Origin: Selaginella moellendorffii | Taxonomy: Eukaryota > Streptophyta > Lycopodiopsida > Selaginellales > Selaginellaceae | Reading direction: 5' to 3' | Assembly: GCF_000143415.4 (NCBI RefSeq) | Contig: NW_003314449.1 | Span: 3,746-67,745 of the forward strand | DNA length: 64,000 bases | Shown here: positions 1 through 11,373 of the stretch, in pieces | Layout: every line of letters starts with the position of its first letter | How positions within the stretch are numbered: the first letter of the stretch is position 1 | Translations under genes and position numbers: made by a program | The notes under the pieces: model-generated | The model's input: only the letters and a program-made list of their open reading frames with translations | Databases searched by the model: none | Told to the model about the DNA's origin: nothing

Positions 1-1385
1 ATTGTCACATTGGTGACATGAGTTTCTTTGTACACAATGCTTTTCCATATAGACATTATGGTTCTGGAGCACACCTTGTCCCTCTCATTGTTCGGTGGAC
101 ATTGTAATTTGTTTCTTTGATATTCTCCTTGAAAGTGCAACCGTGGCCAAAAACTGGTCTTGACAAATAGATAACCATATTCTGTAATGTTTGTCCCTGA
201 GATTTGCAAATTGTTATGGAGAACACAAGCCTTATTAGGATTGGTGTCGTTTGAAGATAAATGGCATATCTTTGCCAGTTGGTTTTAAAGAGATTCTTGG
301 TAGGACTTTTTTTTTTCCTTTCATACCATTATGTAGAATTTCAGCTTCTATAACATTTGGTAGTGCCTTCATTATAATTAGTTTAGTGCCACTACAAAGG
401 CCTTTTTTAGTGTCAATGTTGCATAAAACATCTGATTTTTTTGTGTATCTTGTGTGGAGGCATTCCAGATGGTGTTACTAAGTTTAAGAATTCTATAGCA
501 TAATCCAACATCTCTTCGTCCAAATCTGTTTCTAATGATGTCAATGTTTTTGTATGTTATTGTTCTGCCAGTCATTCTCAAAAGGACTTGGTCATTTACT
601 TGTAGAGAGAGATCATTTAAAGTCATGACAATAGCTTTCTCCAATAGGTTGTATGTGTTTTCCAAACACATTTTCTATCATTTGTTCTCTAGTGGTGAAA
701 GTTAGAGGTAATTTTATAACTTCCTGGTTGAATCCTTAGAGGCTAGGTAGGTTATCATGTTTGAGCCTCCCAAGCCATCTGGACCATTCCTTTTCCTCAG
801 AGTTCACCCTCATATTTAATGAGAACTTTACAAGATATTGGTGAGGATTTCACACTGTTTTGGACAATTTTTGTGTGATGGGCTTTTTAAAAACAGGTAA
901 TGTCAGTCTGAAATCTACTCCTGTTACTAATGTGATGCCACCAAAATCTGTATCACAGTTTGTTATGTCATGCAAGACCCTCTTGACAGCTTTAAAAGCA
1001 TGAATGGGTACCATGCTTATCTTGTCCCATATGAGCAGTTCAGCTCTCCTTATGACCTCGGGAGGTGCTGAATTTTCTTGCAGGTCCGGGGTGCATGTTT
1101 CTGTGATTGGTACCAGTAGCTTAAATGTTGAATAAGCCATTCTACCTCCTATAAAAAGAGTACTCTGTCCATGTGACTACTAAGACTTCTATGTCACAGG
1201 CAGTGGCATATTTTATCAGTATGTTAAAAGGGTATGATTTCCCTGTGCCTCTGACTCCATCAACAAAGAATAATCTTTTTATTTCTTTTTTGTTCTGTAT
1301 TGCATTCAAGACATTGTTAAAAATGTAAAGCTGTTCCATGTTCAGTCTGGTTTTAGTAATTCAGCTTCGTCAGGAATGCATGGCT
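1..1385 (-). pseudogene. Helitron PIF1-like helicase, C-terminal fragment
   Basis: Read on the minus strand, this is the ATPase part and C-terminus of a Helitron PIF1-type DNA helicase. The Walker A region (GTGKS) lies near 1245, and a following stretch resembles the Walker B segment (LLIWDKISM) near 1030. The sequence matches the plus-strand copy at 13118-14560 in inverted orientation, up to about position 1385, where similarity stops abruptly. The reading frame is broken by stops and frameshifts. The Helitron 3' end would lie just outside the left edge of the window. In the family, this helicase is fused to a HUH Rep nuclease and drives rolling-circle transposition; no Rep domain is visible here, so this is a dead fragment. 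Confidence 0.85.
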
Positions 1386-2184
1386 GAGGTAACCTTATCT
1401 GCGTAACATGTATCAATGTAACTTGAGAAAGAGAGGAGTTGGCTGTGGTGGCTCTCCGAGATTTAGCTGCAGCTTCTACTTTTGCTGGCCTTTCAGACAC
1501 TTTGGACGGATGTTAGTGAAGACTAATAAGGTGCATCCAAAATTCAATAAATTGTACTTTGGAAGGGCTTGAATTTTGCTCGTTTGTTCCCGAGTGTTTT
1601 CTTTGTCAACTTAGGAACACACAGGGTATCAAAATGGTCGCTTTGGAGATATGTTTGCCTAGGGTACGTCATCTGTTTGCAATCCAGGCCCTAGAAGTTT
1701 GTGATACCCCCATGTAAAAAAGTAGATGTAGGCATAGAAAAAGTGCTGAACAAGTAAATTACAAGTGTAAATTAGCAGCAAATTAGTAAATTACAATTAA
1801 AGTCCAGTAAATTAGCAACCAGTCGACTGGTAGACAAAAATGACGTGGCATTGGCGACACTTTAGTTGGCAAATTTTGGTCCCAAGCTATCAACTTGAAC
1901 ACTAGTTGAAAGGAAGCATTAGACCTTAATTTGCAGCTGCTAAGTTTACTGCAGCCATTGAACTGCAGCAAAACATATGTAAAACATAACCTAGCACCAG
2001 CTAACAAAAAGCAAACTTTACCTGTGCATCTGCAAGTCGTATTGCTTCTAAACTGTTTCGTGCTACATGAGATTTAAACCCCAGAACACAGCGTTCTCAT
2101 ATATGTATTCTCAAGAACAATTTTAAAAATTATTTATCACCTTCTGGTCATTTTGAGATTTAAAATCTTTAAAGAATACATGAT
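1386..2184. other. AT-rich spacer, no gene seen
   Basis: I see no supported coding region, RNA gene or repeat boundary here. The right part is downstream of the stop codon of the minus-strand gene at 2185-3593 and probably contains its 3' untranslated region and polyadenylation signals. Confidence 0.4.
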
Positions 2185-3593
2185 TTAATATTTGGGATCT
2201 GTTCCAAGGTTATCGACCCATTCCTGCTCAATTTCTAATTGGAATTCGGAAGGTATATCATTTTTCAAGCGAGCATATACCATGTAAGCATACGCGTTGA
2301 AGAGCCACTTATCAAACCCAATTTTACTGAAGATGGAGGTGTCTTTCAAGTTAAAAACAAGTGGCCAACTTGTTCTTGCGGGATCAAAAGTGGTTTGACG
2401 TGTTAAATATGCAGCGGCCAACGGGGGAAGTTCCCAGTACGTGTCAAGTATGGACTCGAGGAGATGAAAGTTCTTCACATGTTGCTCGTAAGAGATGGGA
2501 GCATTGGTTTTCCCAAAGTTGTCGTAAGCACGACCTTGCTTTCCCCACCATGCTCCTCCTCGACTGCAGAGATCTGATATGTTTACTGCATTTTCCCACA
2601 TTTTCTTCCTCAAATTTCTGGTTCGAGCTTCCTGACTGTTTCTGGAGCAAGTATGTCCTCCCCCTAGCGGTTGTAAAAGGAAAATGATTTCGAAACAGGA
2701 ACTATGCAAACATACCATTGCTTACTTGGTCACAAACTTGTCGGAGTGAATATTGATCACCATGTCCAGTGTCACAATTGTCATTAAACACTAAATGTTT
2801 AAATCCTGCCCGGCTTGCCTGGCTCACTCTGAAGAAATAACTAAATATCCATCAGTTTCTATTACAAAGCACTGGGAAAAGATTAAAACCTTTTGAGATG
2901 ATTTTGGTGGTCATCAAAAAGCACTAGAATTTTTCTCCTATCAGCATCTTGCTGAAGGTGTCTATCCCAACGTACATATCCAAAATCCACAAATTTCTCT
3001 CCAGTAAGGTACTCGCAGTTGGAGTCAACATATGCTCCAAGGCCATCTTCTAAATGTGACAAAGGGTGTTCGGGACTAATTGAAATAATTCTCGCGTCAG
3101 GCATTGCTTGGCGTAAAACCCAAGTTGTGTGACCCCTCAGACCACCACTCTCGATAATAATCTCTGGTTCAAGTTGACGAGCCAGAAACCAAAGTCCAAA
3201 TGAGTGATCTAGCCTCATTCCAAGCACATTTCTCTTGATAGGTCTTTTGCTATAAGTTGACAGAAACTCGTGGAGTCCTGCGAGAAGGTGGGCTTCGCCC
3301 CACTCGACTTGTTTGGTGGAACTGTCAAGAATCAAATGATCAATTTTTAGGGACATTTGATAACTAATGCAGAACAATTACTTGCAACGAGGTACACCGA
3401 GAAACCCAAACTCGTCGGTAGATTCGGCAAGTGGATGAAGAAAAGGATGGTGCCCAGGATACAAGTAGTAGAATTTACTCGTCCAGGAATCCACGTGTTT
3501 CCACTCCAGAATCCACTCTGAAAAGAGCATTATTATGCAGCCTAGAAGCAGCCCCCCGAGACATAGTAATCCCGATTTTGTTCTCATTCCCAT
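2185..3593 (-). CDS. Type II membrane protein with methyltransferase-like core, 4 exons, 411 aa
   Basis: The gene model joins four exons: 3593-3382, 3321-2890, 2828-2716 and 2663-2185. Introns of 60, 61 and 52 bp all have GT..AG ends, phases agree, and the sum is exactly 412 codons including the stop. The product starts with a short cytosolic tail and one hydrophobic segment at about residues 8-28, as in Golgi or ER type II proteins. The central part has a glycine-containing motif (IIESGGLRGHTTW) followed by DARIISISPEH, which resembles a Rossmann-fold SAM-binding region; the closest general group I can suggest is the cephalosporin-hydroxylase/rhamnosyl-methyltransferase-like family. An LFDDH motif and a HLVFNDN motif follow. 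Exon 3 ends at the second of two adjacent possible donors, because only that one keeps phase with exon 4. No disabling mutation is visible. Substrate unknown. Confidence 0.85.
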
Positions 3594-3869
3594 GAAAAGT
3601 TAGTTAAAAGCGGACATTAGAAATATTTGGAAACGGAAAGCATGGGAAAAAGAGGTTAGGGGTTTGTAGAGTCTTTCCAAGTGCCAAATCACGTTGACGT
3701 TAAGGAAAAGATGGACAAGAAAAAGTTTTCATTCCCAAAGCTTCCGCTCTCCCAAAGTAAGACACATGAAGTCAGAAACCTACAGAACACTAAAGATGCT
3801 GAAGATATAGAAGATAAATGACTGCTCGACCACATCTAAACCCTGAGAAGCATTTCAAACATCTTTCTT

Positions 3870-4210
3870 GCAACTGTAACTTCTGTTGTTTTCCAGCTCT
3901 ACAAACGCTGGTGTTATAATCTGTGATAGATGTTCTGCTGTTCATCGAAGCATGGGAGCCTCTGGATGAAGGTGACAGAAATGACTCTCTTTCCAGATTT
4001 TGCCATCAAATTCCACCGACTGGATTGGTGGAATTTGGAAATACAGCCGCAAGTGCTGCTTATGAGGCCTTTGTTCCTTGCACGTGCAAAAGACCTATGC
4101 CCGGATTCATCAAATCAAGAGAGAACAAGCTTCTTTCATATACGGGATATTTTTCTTCAGAAGCAAGAATTTGTACAGCCATCTGTGCGTTTATAGTGAA
4201 GGCAAGATGA
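3870..4210 (+). pseudogene. ArfGAP-domain exon fragment, copy 1
   Basis: After a pyrimidine tract and a TTTTCCAG acceptor at about 3896, the sequence encodes the second half of an ArfGAP zinc finger (GVIICDRCSAVHRSMG). It then continues with degraded ArfGAP core sequence in shifting frames (for example AYEAFVP near 4050). ArfGAP proteins stimulate GTP hydrolysis by ARF small GTPases in vesicle traffic. The first CxxC half of the zinc finger is not present, and the frame is broken after the zinc finger, so this is a pseudogenic exon fragment. It is a duplicate of the exon series at 5485-5930. Confidence 0.75.
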
Positions 4211-5440
4211 TTCTTCCGCTCTTTTAGTCATGAAATTTGATACGAAATAGGATCTCCTTCTTATCCATCACATTGAGAAAGTTATTGCAAATCCTCAGCC
4301 CTTGGTCCAAAGTCTGCCTGGTCTCCTGTGCTGAAGTCAAGTAGGAGAAGATGAGCCAAGGCAAAATGTTTACCGAAGATTTCCAGTACCAGCGTGGTGC
4401 CAACTTGTTTGAGCTGATGCTACTTGTGTCGAGGAGCTCACCTCCACTTTTCTCAGCGGTCCAGCATCGGCATCTCAGACCGAGATTGCAGCTAGGGAGA
4501 ATGCTGGAGCCTATGGGGTCATTTTGAGATCATTCCATCATCTATGATGATATGATGACGGTCATATGATTATCAAGCATCAGTGGCTATTCCGCCTCGC
4601 TTTTCGTTCCATAAGAAATCATCCTTCTATATTTAAAAGAGCAAGGGTGACATATTCAATCGAGATTCTTTTCGAGTTTAATGGTGGAGATGAAGACACA
4701 TGGCAAAAAAACAGTTGAGGTTGAAACTTTTTTTTTTTTAGGGTAAACCAGTTTTTTTCAATGCATTTTTCCAGGAGAGCTTACTGCACACCATCAGGTT
4801 CGCTGCATGATTGCATTGGTCCTTACGCGCGGCTGCACACCATGAGGTTCGCTGCATGATTGCATTGGTCCTTACGTTATATACCTTGTGCTCATATGCC
4901 GTCAAAGAGACCTCTGACTTTCCACAGCACTTGTGGAATCGTGAACAGACCATCTGATCACAATAGTGTGCTGTCCAAAGGCTGCCAGGCGCTCAAGATT
5001 TCCACCCAGATCGACTTGAAAAGCATTCTACCATTCAGTCGGAGCACCTGTATAATACACTTGTAAGTCTGTGAAAGCAGTTTACTGGATCTCTGAAAGA
5101 CAGTTCTTTCTTTTCCCTCTGAGTTGAGAATGCTCTTTTTTTGCAGTGTATCTATGTGTCTCAGAGCGTATTGGCAGGATTGGAGTAAAGGTTAAGCTCA
5201 TCAACTCGGAATTTCCTTTGTTTAAAGGTAAGGTTTTCAATGCAATGCTTTTTCTTTTATTCTTCTTTTTTTTGCTAGAAGGTCTGTCCACCGATCTTTG
5301 TTTTTCAGGAGTGGATCTTTGATACCCTAGCAAATGGAGAGAAGCACGACTAAATTTCAGACATTTATCTTGCAACCAGACAACCAGTTATGTGCAGGGT
5401 TGCAGGTTGCAGGGTCCCCAATGGGCGTAAGTCATTTTCA
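4211..5440. other. Spacer between two ArfGAP fragments
   Basis: No convincing gene is visible. The stretch holds a T-run at 4728-4739 and a short tandem duplication (listed separately). Small ORFs on both strands lack recognisable domains. Confidence 0.4.
4784..4876. repeat. Two-copy direct repeat, 49-bp period
   Basis: A unit of about 44 bp beginning CTGCACACCAT and ending GGTCCTTACG occurs at 4784-4827 and again at 4833-4876. The copies differ at one position near the start. It looks like a local slippage or tandem duplication with no evident function. Confidence 0.85.
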
Positions 5441-5484
5441 TTTCCATCTTGCTGCATCTTCTGTTGTTTCTCCAGCTCTACAAA

Positions 5485-6035
5485 CATGGAGTTATAATCT
5501 GTGACAAATGCTATGCTGTTCATTGAAGCATGGGAGCTTCTGTATCAAAGGTAAATGTAAATAATCTCTCTTCCCAATTTTATGTCCCTTTTCAACAGTT
5601 TATGTCCATAAATTCCAACGACTGGACAGACAAAGGGGTTGAGCTTATGCTGTTTATTGGTGGCAATGCAGCTGCAAATGCTGCATACGAGGCCTTTGTT
5701 CCTAAATCTTGGCAAAAGACCCATGCCAGAATCATCCAATCAAGAGCAATTAGAATTTGTAAGGTTCAGGAGATGCAAAACTGTTTTCTATATTTATTTT
5801 TCAACCATCAATGTTTTCTCAGAAGCAAGTATGAAAGACAAAAATTCGTAAAGCCATGCATTTGGCTTCCTCTTGTCAAGAGTCGACATTCTTTCAAGGC
5901 AAGAAGATTCTTCTGTTCAATACTTCAATTCTAGAGGTAACCTTACAGTGAGGGACTTCATGATTGGTGACCCTTATGTTGTTCTCACCCTATGAAACCA
6001 GGTATGTGTCGTTCCTATTAATACAGCTCAAGCAA
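5485..6035 (+). pseudogene. ArfGAP plus C2 gene fragment, copy 2 (AGD11-13-like)
   Basis: An acceptor (TTTCTCCAG) at about 5491 is followed by the zinc-finger half, which reads VIICDKCYAVHRSMGAS with V in place of the usual F. Next come SKV, a DWTDKGVELM segment, GGNAAANAAYEAFVP, and near 5820-5860 a SKYERQKFVKP segment. This order is that of plant ArfGAP domains of the AGD11/12/13 (ZAC) type. Near 5937-5997 the text NLTVRDFMIGDPYVVLTL matches the start of a C2 domain, which these proteins carry downstream of ArfGAP. A stop follows, and similarity ends at the start of the inverted-repeat element at 6036. Introns are present (for example after 5550), but the upstream half of the zinc finger and most of C2 are missing. 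Confidence 0.75.
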
Positions 6036-6630
6036 GTTGAGGAAGATTTGCGAAGCACAAAGGCAAAACATAAAGACTTTCAGAAGCAAGTTGTAAGAAT
6101 CTCATGAGAACTGAGTTTTACAACCATACACGTTTTATCAGCCTTTTACTAAACCGGCCATAGTCTATTGTTTAGCAAGATTGGCCAAAGTTAATGTTAT
6201 AAGCCTCATTATAATAAGAATCAAGCAGTGTCTACCTACTACCTTCTAAATCTCCTCAAAATATGTGCATACTTGCACACATCTTGGATAGGAGAAATCC
6301 CAACACATTGCAATGCAGTCCTGGCATGCTGCAAATTTGGAGAGCCAAGTGCTGAATTTCCTACAAAATAAAGAGTAGGATCTTGAAAGGCTTCTTGAAT
6401 GTTCTTTCCTTGCTGCTCTACGGTTATCTAGCATGTTAGGTGAAAGTCTGTAAGAATTCACCAGCAATCGTCCAGTCTTGAGCATGTTGCTACCAACTCT
6501 AAAGCCATGTACAGTTGACCAGCTTCTAGCTTTGTATGAGCACTAGGTCATGGTGCAGGGATTTATCTGGGGAATCAACTCCTTCGATAATGGGGTGTGA
6601 ACTCGGCAATGTAAACTTGGCTTTTCATCA
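6036..6630 (+). repeat. Left inverted-repeat arm
   Basis: It matches the reverse complement of 9141-9745. It includes a stretch that, read on the minus strand, encodes the same Ser/Arg-rich ORF as the right arm, with a handful of substitutions. Confidence 0.85.
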
Positions 6631-7099
6631 TCTGAAACTAATTGAAAATCCAATCTTTTCAGGTGCTTGCATCCCGAGTTTGCATACAGATGAATGCTTC
6701 ACAAACAAACGAAAGCCCATAGAATGATCTAATCATAGTTCACAATGCTGCTCAACCGTTATTTAAAGGTGAGAGAACTTGGACAGAGCATGACTTCATA
6801 ACTTTTTGATAATGAGTGAGCTCTTGAGCTTTGCAGGTACATCACGGCTAAAGAACACAAGCAATCTGTGCTGCAGCACAACCCAACTTGCTGAATAATA
6901 TCTTATTGCCCAATGTAACAAAGGAAAATGATTTAAGATATTTGTGACAAAGTAAAGTATTGCAAGATAAAAGTTGGTTAGGGTTATCTTTATAGTACAT
7001 GGTTTCAGAACGAAATGACTTCCTCTTTGGAAAATGGTGAGAGCCAGGAAACACGCAGGTTGCGTTTACATCAACCTTTGAGAATCCCTTGGACAGAAG

Positions 7100-8090
7100 T
7101 TTCAGGCGAGATTTACAGCCCAGATGCCTATTATAAATTTGAAATGCTTTACAAACGTGTGTAAAATGATTTTATATTCTGGACACAGGTACATACATTG
7201 TGCTGGTTTTAAACTTGCGAATTCATTTGCGTTTCCAGAAACAATGGCATGGCGGGAGGTAAAGACGACTGGTGCGGAGCTGATGCTAAGAGCCAGGCAC
7301 ACAACAATCAGCCATGGAAAGTACGTGAGTCTCTCATGGGGCTTTTACGTATTTTGTAGCAACTGGTGTTTGGGCAACTTCGAATCCCTCTGGTCCCGGG
7401 CCTTCTCCACGTTTCTCCCTTGCAGGAGATTCCGTGGACGCAGAGTGAGGCATATGATTCTTCTATGGGGGATATAACGAAGAGCTTGAAGCTCTGGATG
7501 ACATGTATTTCCTTGACACAGGTTGGCTTCTTCTTTAAATGACATTGCTGCCATTCTTGACAATATGGTTGCCGTTTTTCTGTGAAGAGATGCTGAGGGG
7601 GAAAGATCCATCAGAACCAAAGCTATCCATGCGTAAGGAACTTAAGAGAAGGTGGCAAGAGTATCGTGCCACGCCATTCGTGCTAGACAAGCAACGGGAT
7701 GCGGACAAGAGCTTGGTTTCATCTCACAAAGGTATCTGCAGAAAAACTTGGACCTCTCCAATTTTTCCCTGTCAAACTCATGCTACAGAGTTTCAAGCTC
7801 ATCTTCAGCTGCTAGGCGAGAAGATGTTCGAGGCTAGAGTAAGCGACATATTCAACTACAGATACATATTAGAAGCGTCCATCGATGGGAAGCTTTTCTG
7901 TGGGCTGCTCTTCTCGTACAAGCCTGGTTTTGCTCAGGCAGTACAATCTTACATGGCGAGATTTGTTTCGTTTGATTCTCAGTTACTCTCAATGAAACAC
8001 TGCAACTTGCAAAAAATATCCCCAATGGTCTTTAGAAGAGCCTTGTTAGACCTCGAGTTTAATAGTGAGTCTCCTTCTCTCAAGTGATGT
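7100..8090 (+). pseudogene. Captured gene fragment, unrecognised, several exons
   Basis: The longest open stretch (7539-8087) contains sequence with strong coding character, including EARVSDIFNYRYILEASID and FSYKPGFAQAVQSYMAR. Exon-like pieces also occur at about 7243-7320 and 7426-7500, next to GT and AG dinucleotides. I do not recognise the family. The fragment sits inside the inverted-repeat element and lacks a clear start and a coherent full-length frame, so it is more likely captured host sequence than an active gene. Confidence 0.45.
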
Positions 8091-9140
8091 TCAAGTGATT
8101 TGGAAGCGTGGCTAAGACAAGTACATATGGATCCACCCTGATCCGGAAAAGTTCAATCCAGCTGGGAGGTACGAGATTCTCACCCATGCTCTGTAACTCT
8201 GGCTGGGATTTTTAACTAGAAATATGGAGTATCTCCATTCACGTTCACACCCTTTGGGATGGGAAATCGAACTTACAAACTTGCCAAGCTTCAAATCTTC
8301 ATTGTCGTCCATTACTTCGTTATTACAGGTAAAGATCTATTATTTGTGCCATTATTCCTTTATCTGGGGTTTGAGGTGGACTGCCTTGGATCCCAACAGC
8401 AAAGTTTCTTACTTGCCACATCCAAGACCACGAGACTTCTATTCTGTAAGAGTTTCAAAACTTCTGTAGTTATAAAAGAAAAAAGTACTTTACTGAATTG
8501 TACCTCATACAATATGATACCTTATGCATTCTCATGCCTCCACTATTCTAATTTGTCCCTGTCACTTATTGACTTATCACAAGGAGCGAATCCTTCTTTG
8601 AAGTCACTGCCTCAACAGGATGAAACTCAAAGACAAGAAGATACTCAAAGGCAGGCTTGCCAAGTACATTGTAGAGGCTGTTTGTAAGTCCCAAATGTTT
8701 CTCATCACAGGTCTTTGGAGGACATGCATAGCTTTTATGACCATGGACCAAATGTTGAGAACAGCAGCATCATCAAGAAGAGTTGCAGTCTAGCATTTAA
8801 TTTGTCTCACTTCTGGCACAAGACAATAAGGTTGTTAAAAATAAGGTCTTCATTTATTTTTTAACTAAGTCCTGTTTGCACAGCAATACAATGCATCAGG
8901 AGCTTGCTGGAAACTATGATTTACAGAGTTTCCAAGAAGGTATGAGATTCACGCTGATTACAGCAAGTAACTATCAGGTACACTTTTAGTGTTTTCTCTC
9001 ATGAATCGTGATCTCCCTTATCTTGAGTTTAGAGAAGCCTGCAAGCATCACCAGATTCTAAGAACTCAGCCAACTATGTGTGTCTTTGGAGGCTGCCATT
9101 ATAAGTACTTTTTCTTTAAATTTTATATAACCTTCACTGC
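8091..9140. other. Interior of inverted-repeat element, exon-like scraps
   Basis: Short plus-strand open stretches (8224-8470, 8259-8687) are flanked by possible splice signals such as TTACAG|GTAAAG near 8328. They may be further captured exons. No family was recognised. Confidence 0.3.
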
Positions 9141-9745
9141 TAATGGAAAGCCAAGTTTACATTGCCGAGTTCACACCCCATTATCGAAGGAGTTGATTCC
9201 CCAGATAAATCCCTGCACCACGACCCAGTGCTCATACAAAGCTAGAAGCTGGTCAACTGTACATGACTTTAGAGTTGGTAGCAACATGCTCAAGACTGGA
9301 CGATTGCTGGTGAATTCTTACAGACTTTCATCTAACATGCTAGATAACCATAGAGCAGCAAGGAAAGAACATTCAAGAAGCCTTTCAAGATCCTACTCTT
9401 TATTTTGTAGGAAATTCAGCACTTGGCTCTCCAAATTTGCAGCATGCCGGGACTGCATTGCAATCTGTTGGGATTTCTCCTATCCAAGATGTGTGCAAGT
9501 ATGCACAGATTTTGAAGATTTTGAAGGAGATTTAGAAGGTAGTAGGTAGACACTGCTTGATTCTTATTATAATGAGGCTTATAACATTAACTTTGGCCAA
9601 TCTTGCTAAACAATAGACTATGGCCGGTTTAGTAAAGGGCCGATAAAACGTGTTTGGTTGTAAAACTCAGTTCTCTTGAGATTCTTACAACTTGCTTCTG
9701 AAAGTCTTTATGTTTTGCCTTTGTGCTTCGCAAATCTTCCTCAAC
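9141..9745 (-). repeat. Right inverted-repeat arm
   Basis: Reverse complement of 6036-6630. Its outer part (9622-9745) is also part of a second inverted repeat whose partner lies at 11112-11360. Confidence 0.85.
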
Positions 9746-10753
9746 AAATCAGAATAATTTTAAAAATCATTTTTAATCTTCAAGATTAGCATTTTCCACA
9801 ACATCCATGTTAAATATAATATAAATCCCAGCTGAAATTATGTTTCTCTTTTCTAATTTACCTTGAAAATGAGTACCATCCAAAGCGAGGGGTGGAAAAC
9901 TGGAAGCCAATCCGTCTTGAAGGCATTGTGCTGCAATTTAGTCCGGACTTTGCTAAAGAAATATTCGAATACAATCCATTCGATGATGCCGAAGATATGC
10001 TTGACATATGTATGAAGAAAGAATTGTTGTAGATTAGACTTTATAGAACAAAAGTAATATTAGTCTATGAAAAAGTGTTATTAGTATTTGAAAAGAAAAG
10101 ACCAGTTTGACATAAAAGGATCAAAATCATCAGGTTCCAACTGTCATGCATGCATAGTGTTCCATCAAAGAGCAACAGGCTGCTGAGGACTACCTTGTCC
10201 AACTCTTTGAAGCCATCAATTTATGTGCCCTTCATGGCAAAAGAGTCACAATAAGTAAGTATTCAAATAACACACACAAAAAGATTATAGAATTTATCAA
10301 CCAGCTCGAAAATTATACATTTAGCCTGTCGGCTTAGAGGAACCTTGGAGCATTTCATTTGATACTACATGTCTTTTTCTTGCAAATTCACTTAGAGTTT
10401 ACCATACAGCTTATACTTATTGATTAGAATCCTCAAATTTTCTTAGAAAATTGCTGCTACTTTCAGGCATAAATCACTGTTAATTTCAGGCATCCTCAAC
10501 CACATATTTTTGGGAAATTAAATGTTCAAAATAAAACCACTGGAGCGTGTCAAAAATATGATCTCTGTTGGATCACTGGTATAACTACCCATTCTCTTGC
10601 TGTCAATGTACTTGTGACCGGAAATTAAAAAAACAAATTAGGTGTTAAACCCATGCTACTGATTCTTGGGTATGGGGTCATGATGAATGAAAGAGATACA
10701 ATGAACAAAGGCATTGATCATGGTGTCTAATCCCAGAATAATATATATATATA

Positions 10754-10811
<58 letters not shown>

Positions 10812-11360
10812 TTATAAATCGAAATTCATGAGATCCTTTTTTGTTACTGATTAATTTATGAGTAAAGTGTGTTTTTCACATTTTATCAACTCTACTTCAT
10901 GATTCTCTTGTATTAGAAATTATATTTTTGAAACCTAGATATTAAAGAACATAATACTAAAAATTATAAAATTTAATGTAATATACTACTATCCATGAAT
11001 AATTAAAAAGAAATTCTATATTGCAAGAACTACTGGTTTCTTCTAGCTCTAAGAAATTTTTCACTTTATTAATACTATAGAATACCATTATCTAGATAAA
11101 ATATAAAATCTATTTTCAAGGTAAATTAGAAAAGAGAAACATAATTTCAGCTGGGATTTATATTATATTTAACATGGATGTTGTGGAAAATGCTAATCTT
11201 GAAGATTAAAAATGATTTTTAAAATTATTCTGATTTGTTGAGGAAGATTTGCGAAGCACAAAGGCAAAACATAATGACTTTCAGAAGCAAGTTGTAAGAA
11301 TCTCAAGAGAACTGAGTTTTACAACCAAACACGTTTTATCGGCCCTTTACTAAACCGGCC
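9622..11360. repeat. Second inverted-repeat structure, ~250-bp arms
   Basis: The stretch 9622-9880 is the reverse complement of 11112-11360, nearly identical across its length. The interior of about 1.2 kb is AT-rich and contains a long TA dinucleotide run but no recognisable coding sequence. The left arm overlaps the right arm of the neighbouring element, so one sequence serves in two inverted pairs. Confidence 0.8.
10738..10808. repeat. (TA)n microsatellite
   Basis: An almost uninterrupted TA dinucleotide run of about 70 bp with a single C interruption. It lies in the AT-rich interior of the inverted repeat and could extrude as a cruciform. Confidence 0.95.
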
Positions 11361-11373
11361 TTTACTAATATGG

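Larger units (their letters stand above)
6036..9745. mobile_element. Element with ~600-bp inverted repeats carrying gene fragments
   Basis: The segment 6036-6630 recurs in inverted orientation at 9141-9745 with high identity. The interior of about 2.5 kb contains exon-like coding fragments that do not encode a transposase. This is the organisation of a Pack-type non-autonomous DNA transposon (Pack-MULE or similar). The outermost shared bases read GTTGAGGAAG. I could not find a convincing target-site duplication, so the superfamily is not assigned. An alternative is a simple inverted segmental duplication. It lies directly after the C2-domain fragment of the ArfGAP pseudogene. Confidence 0.6.
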
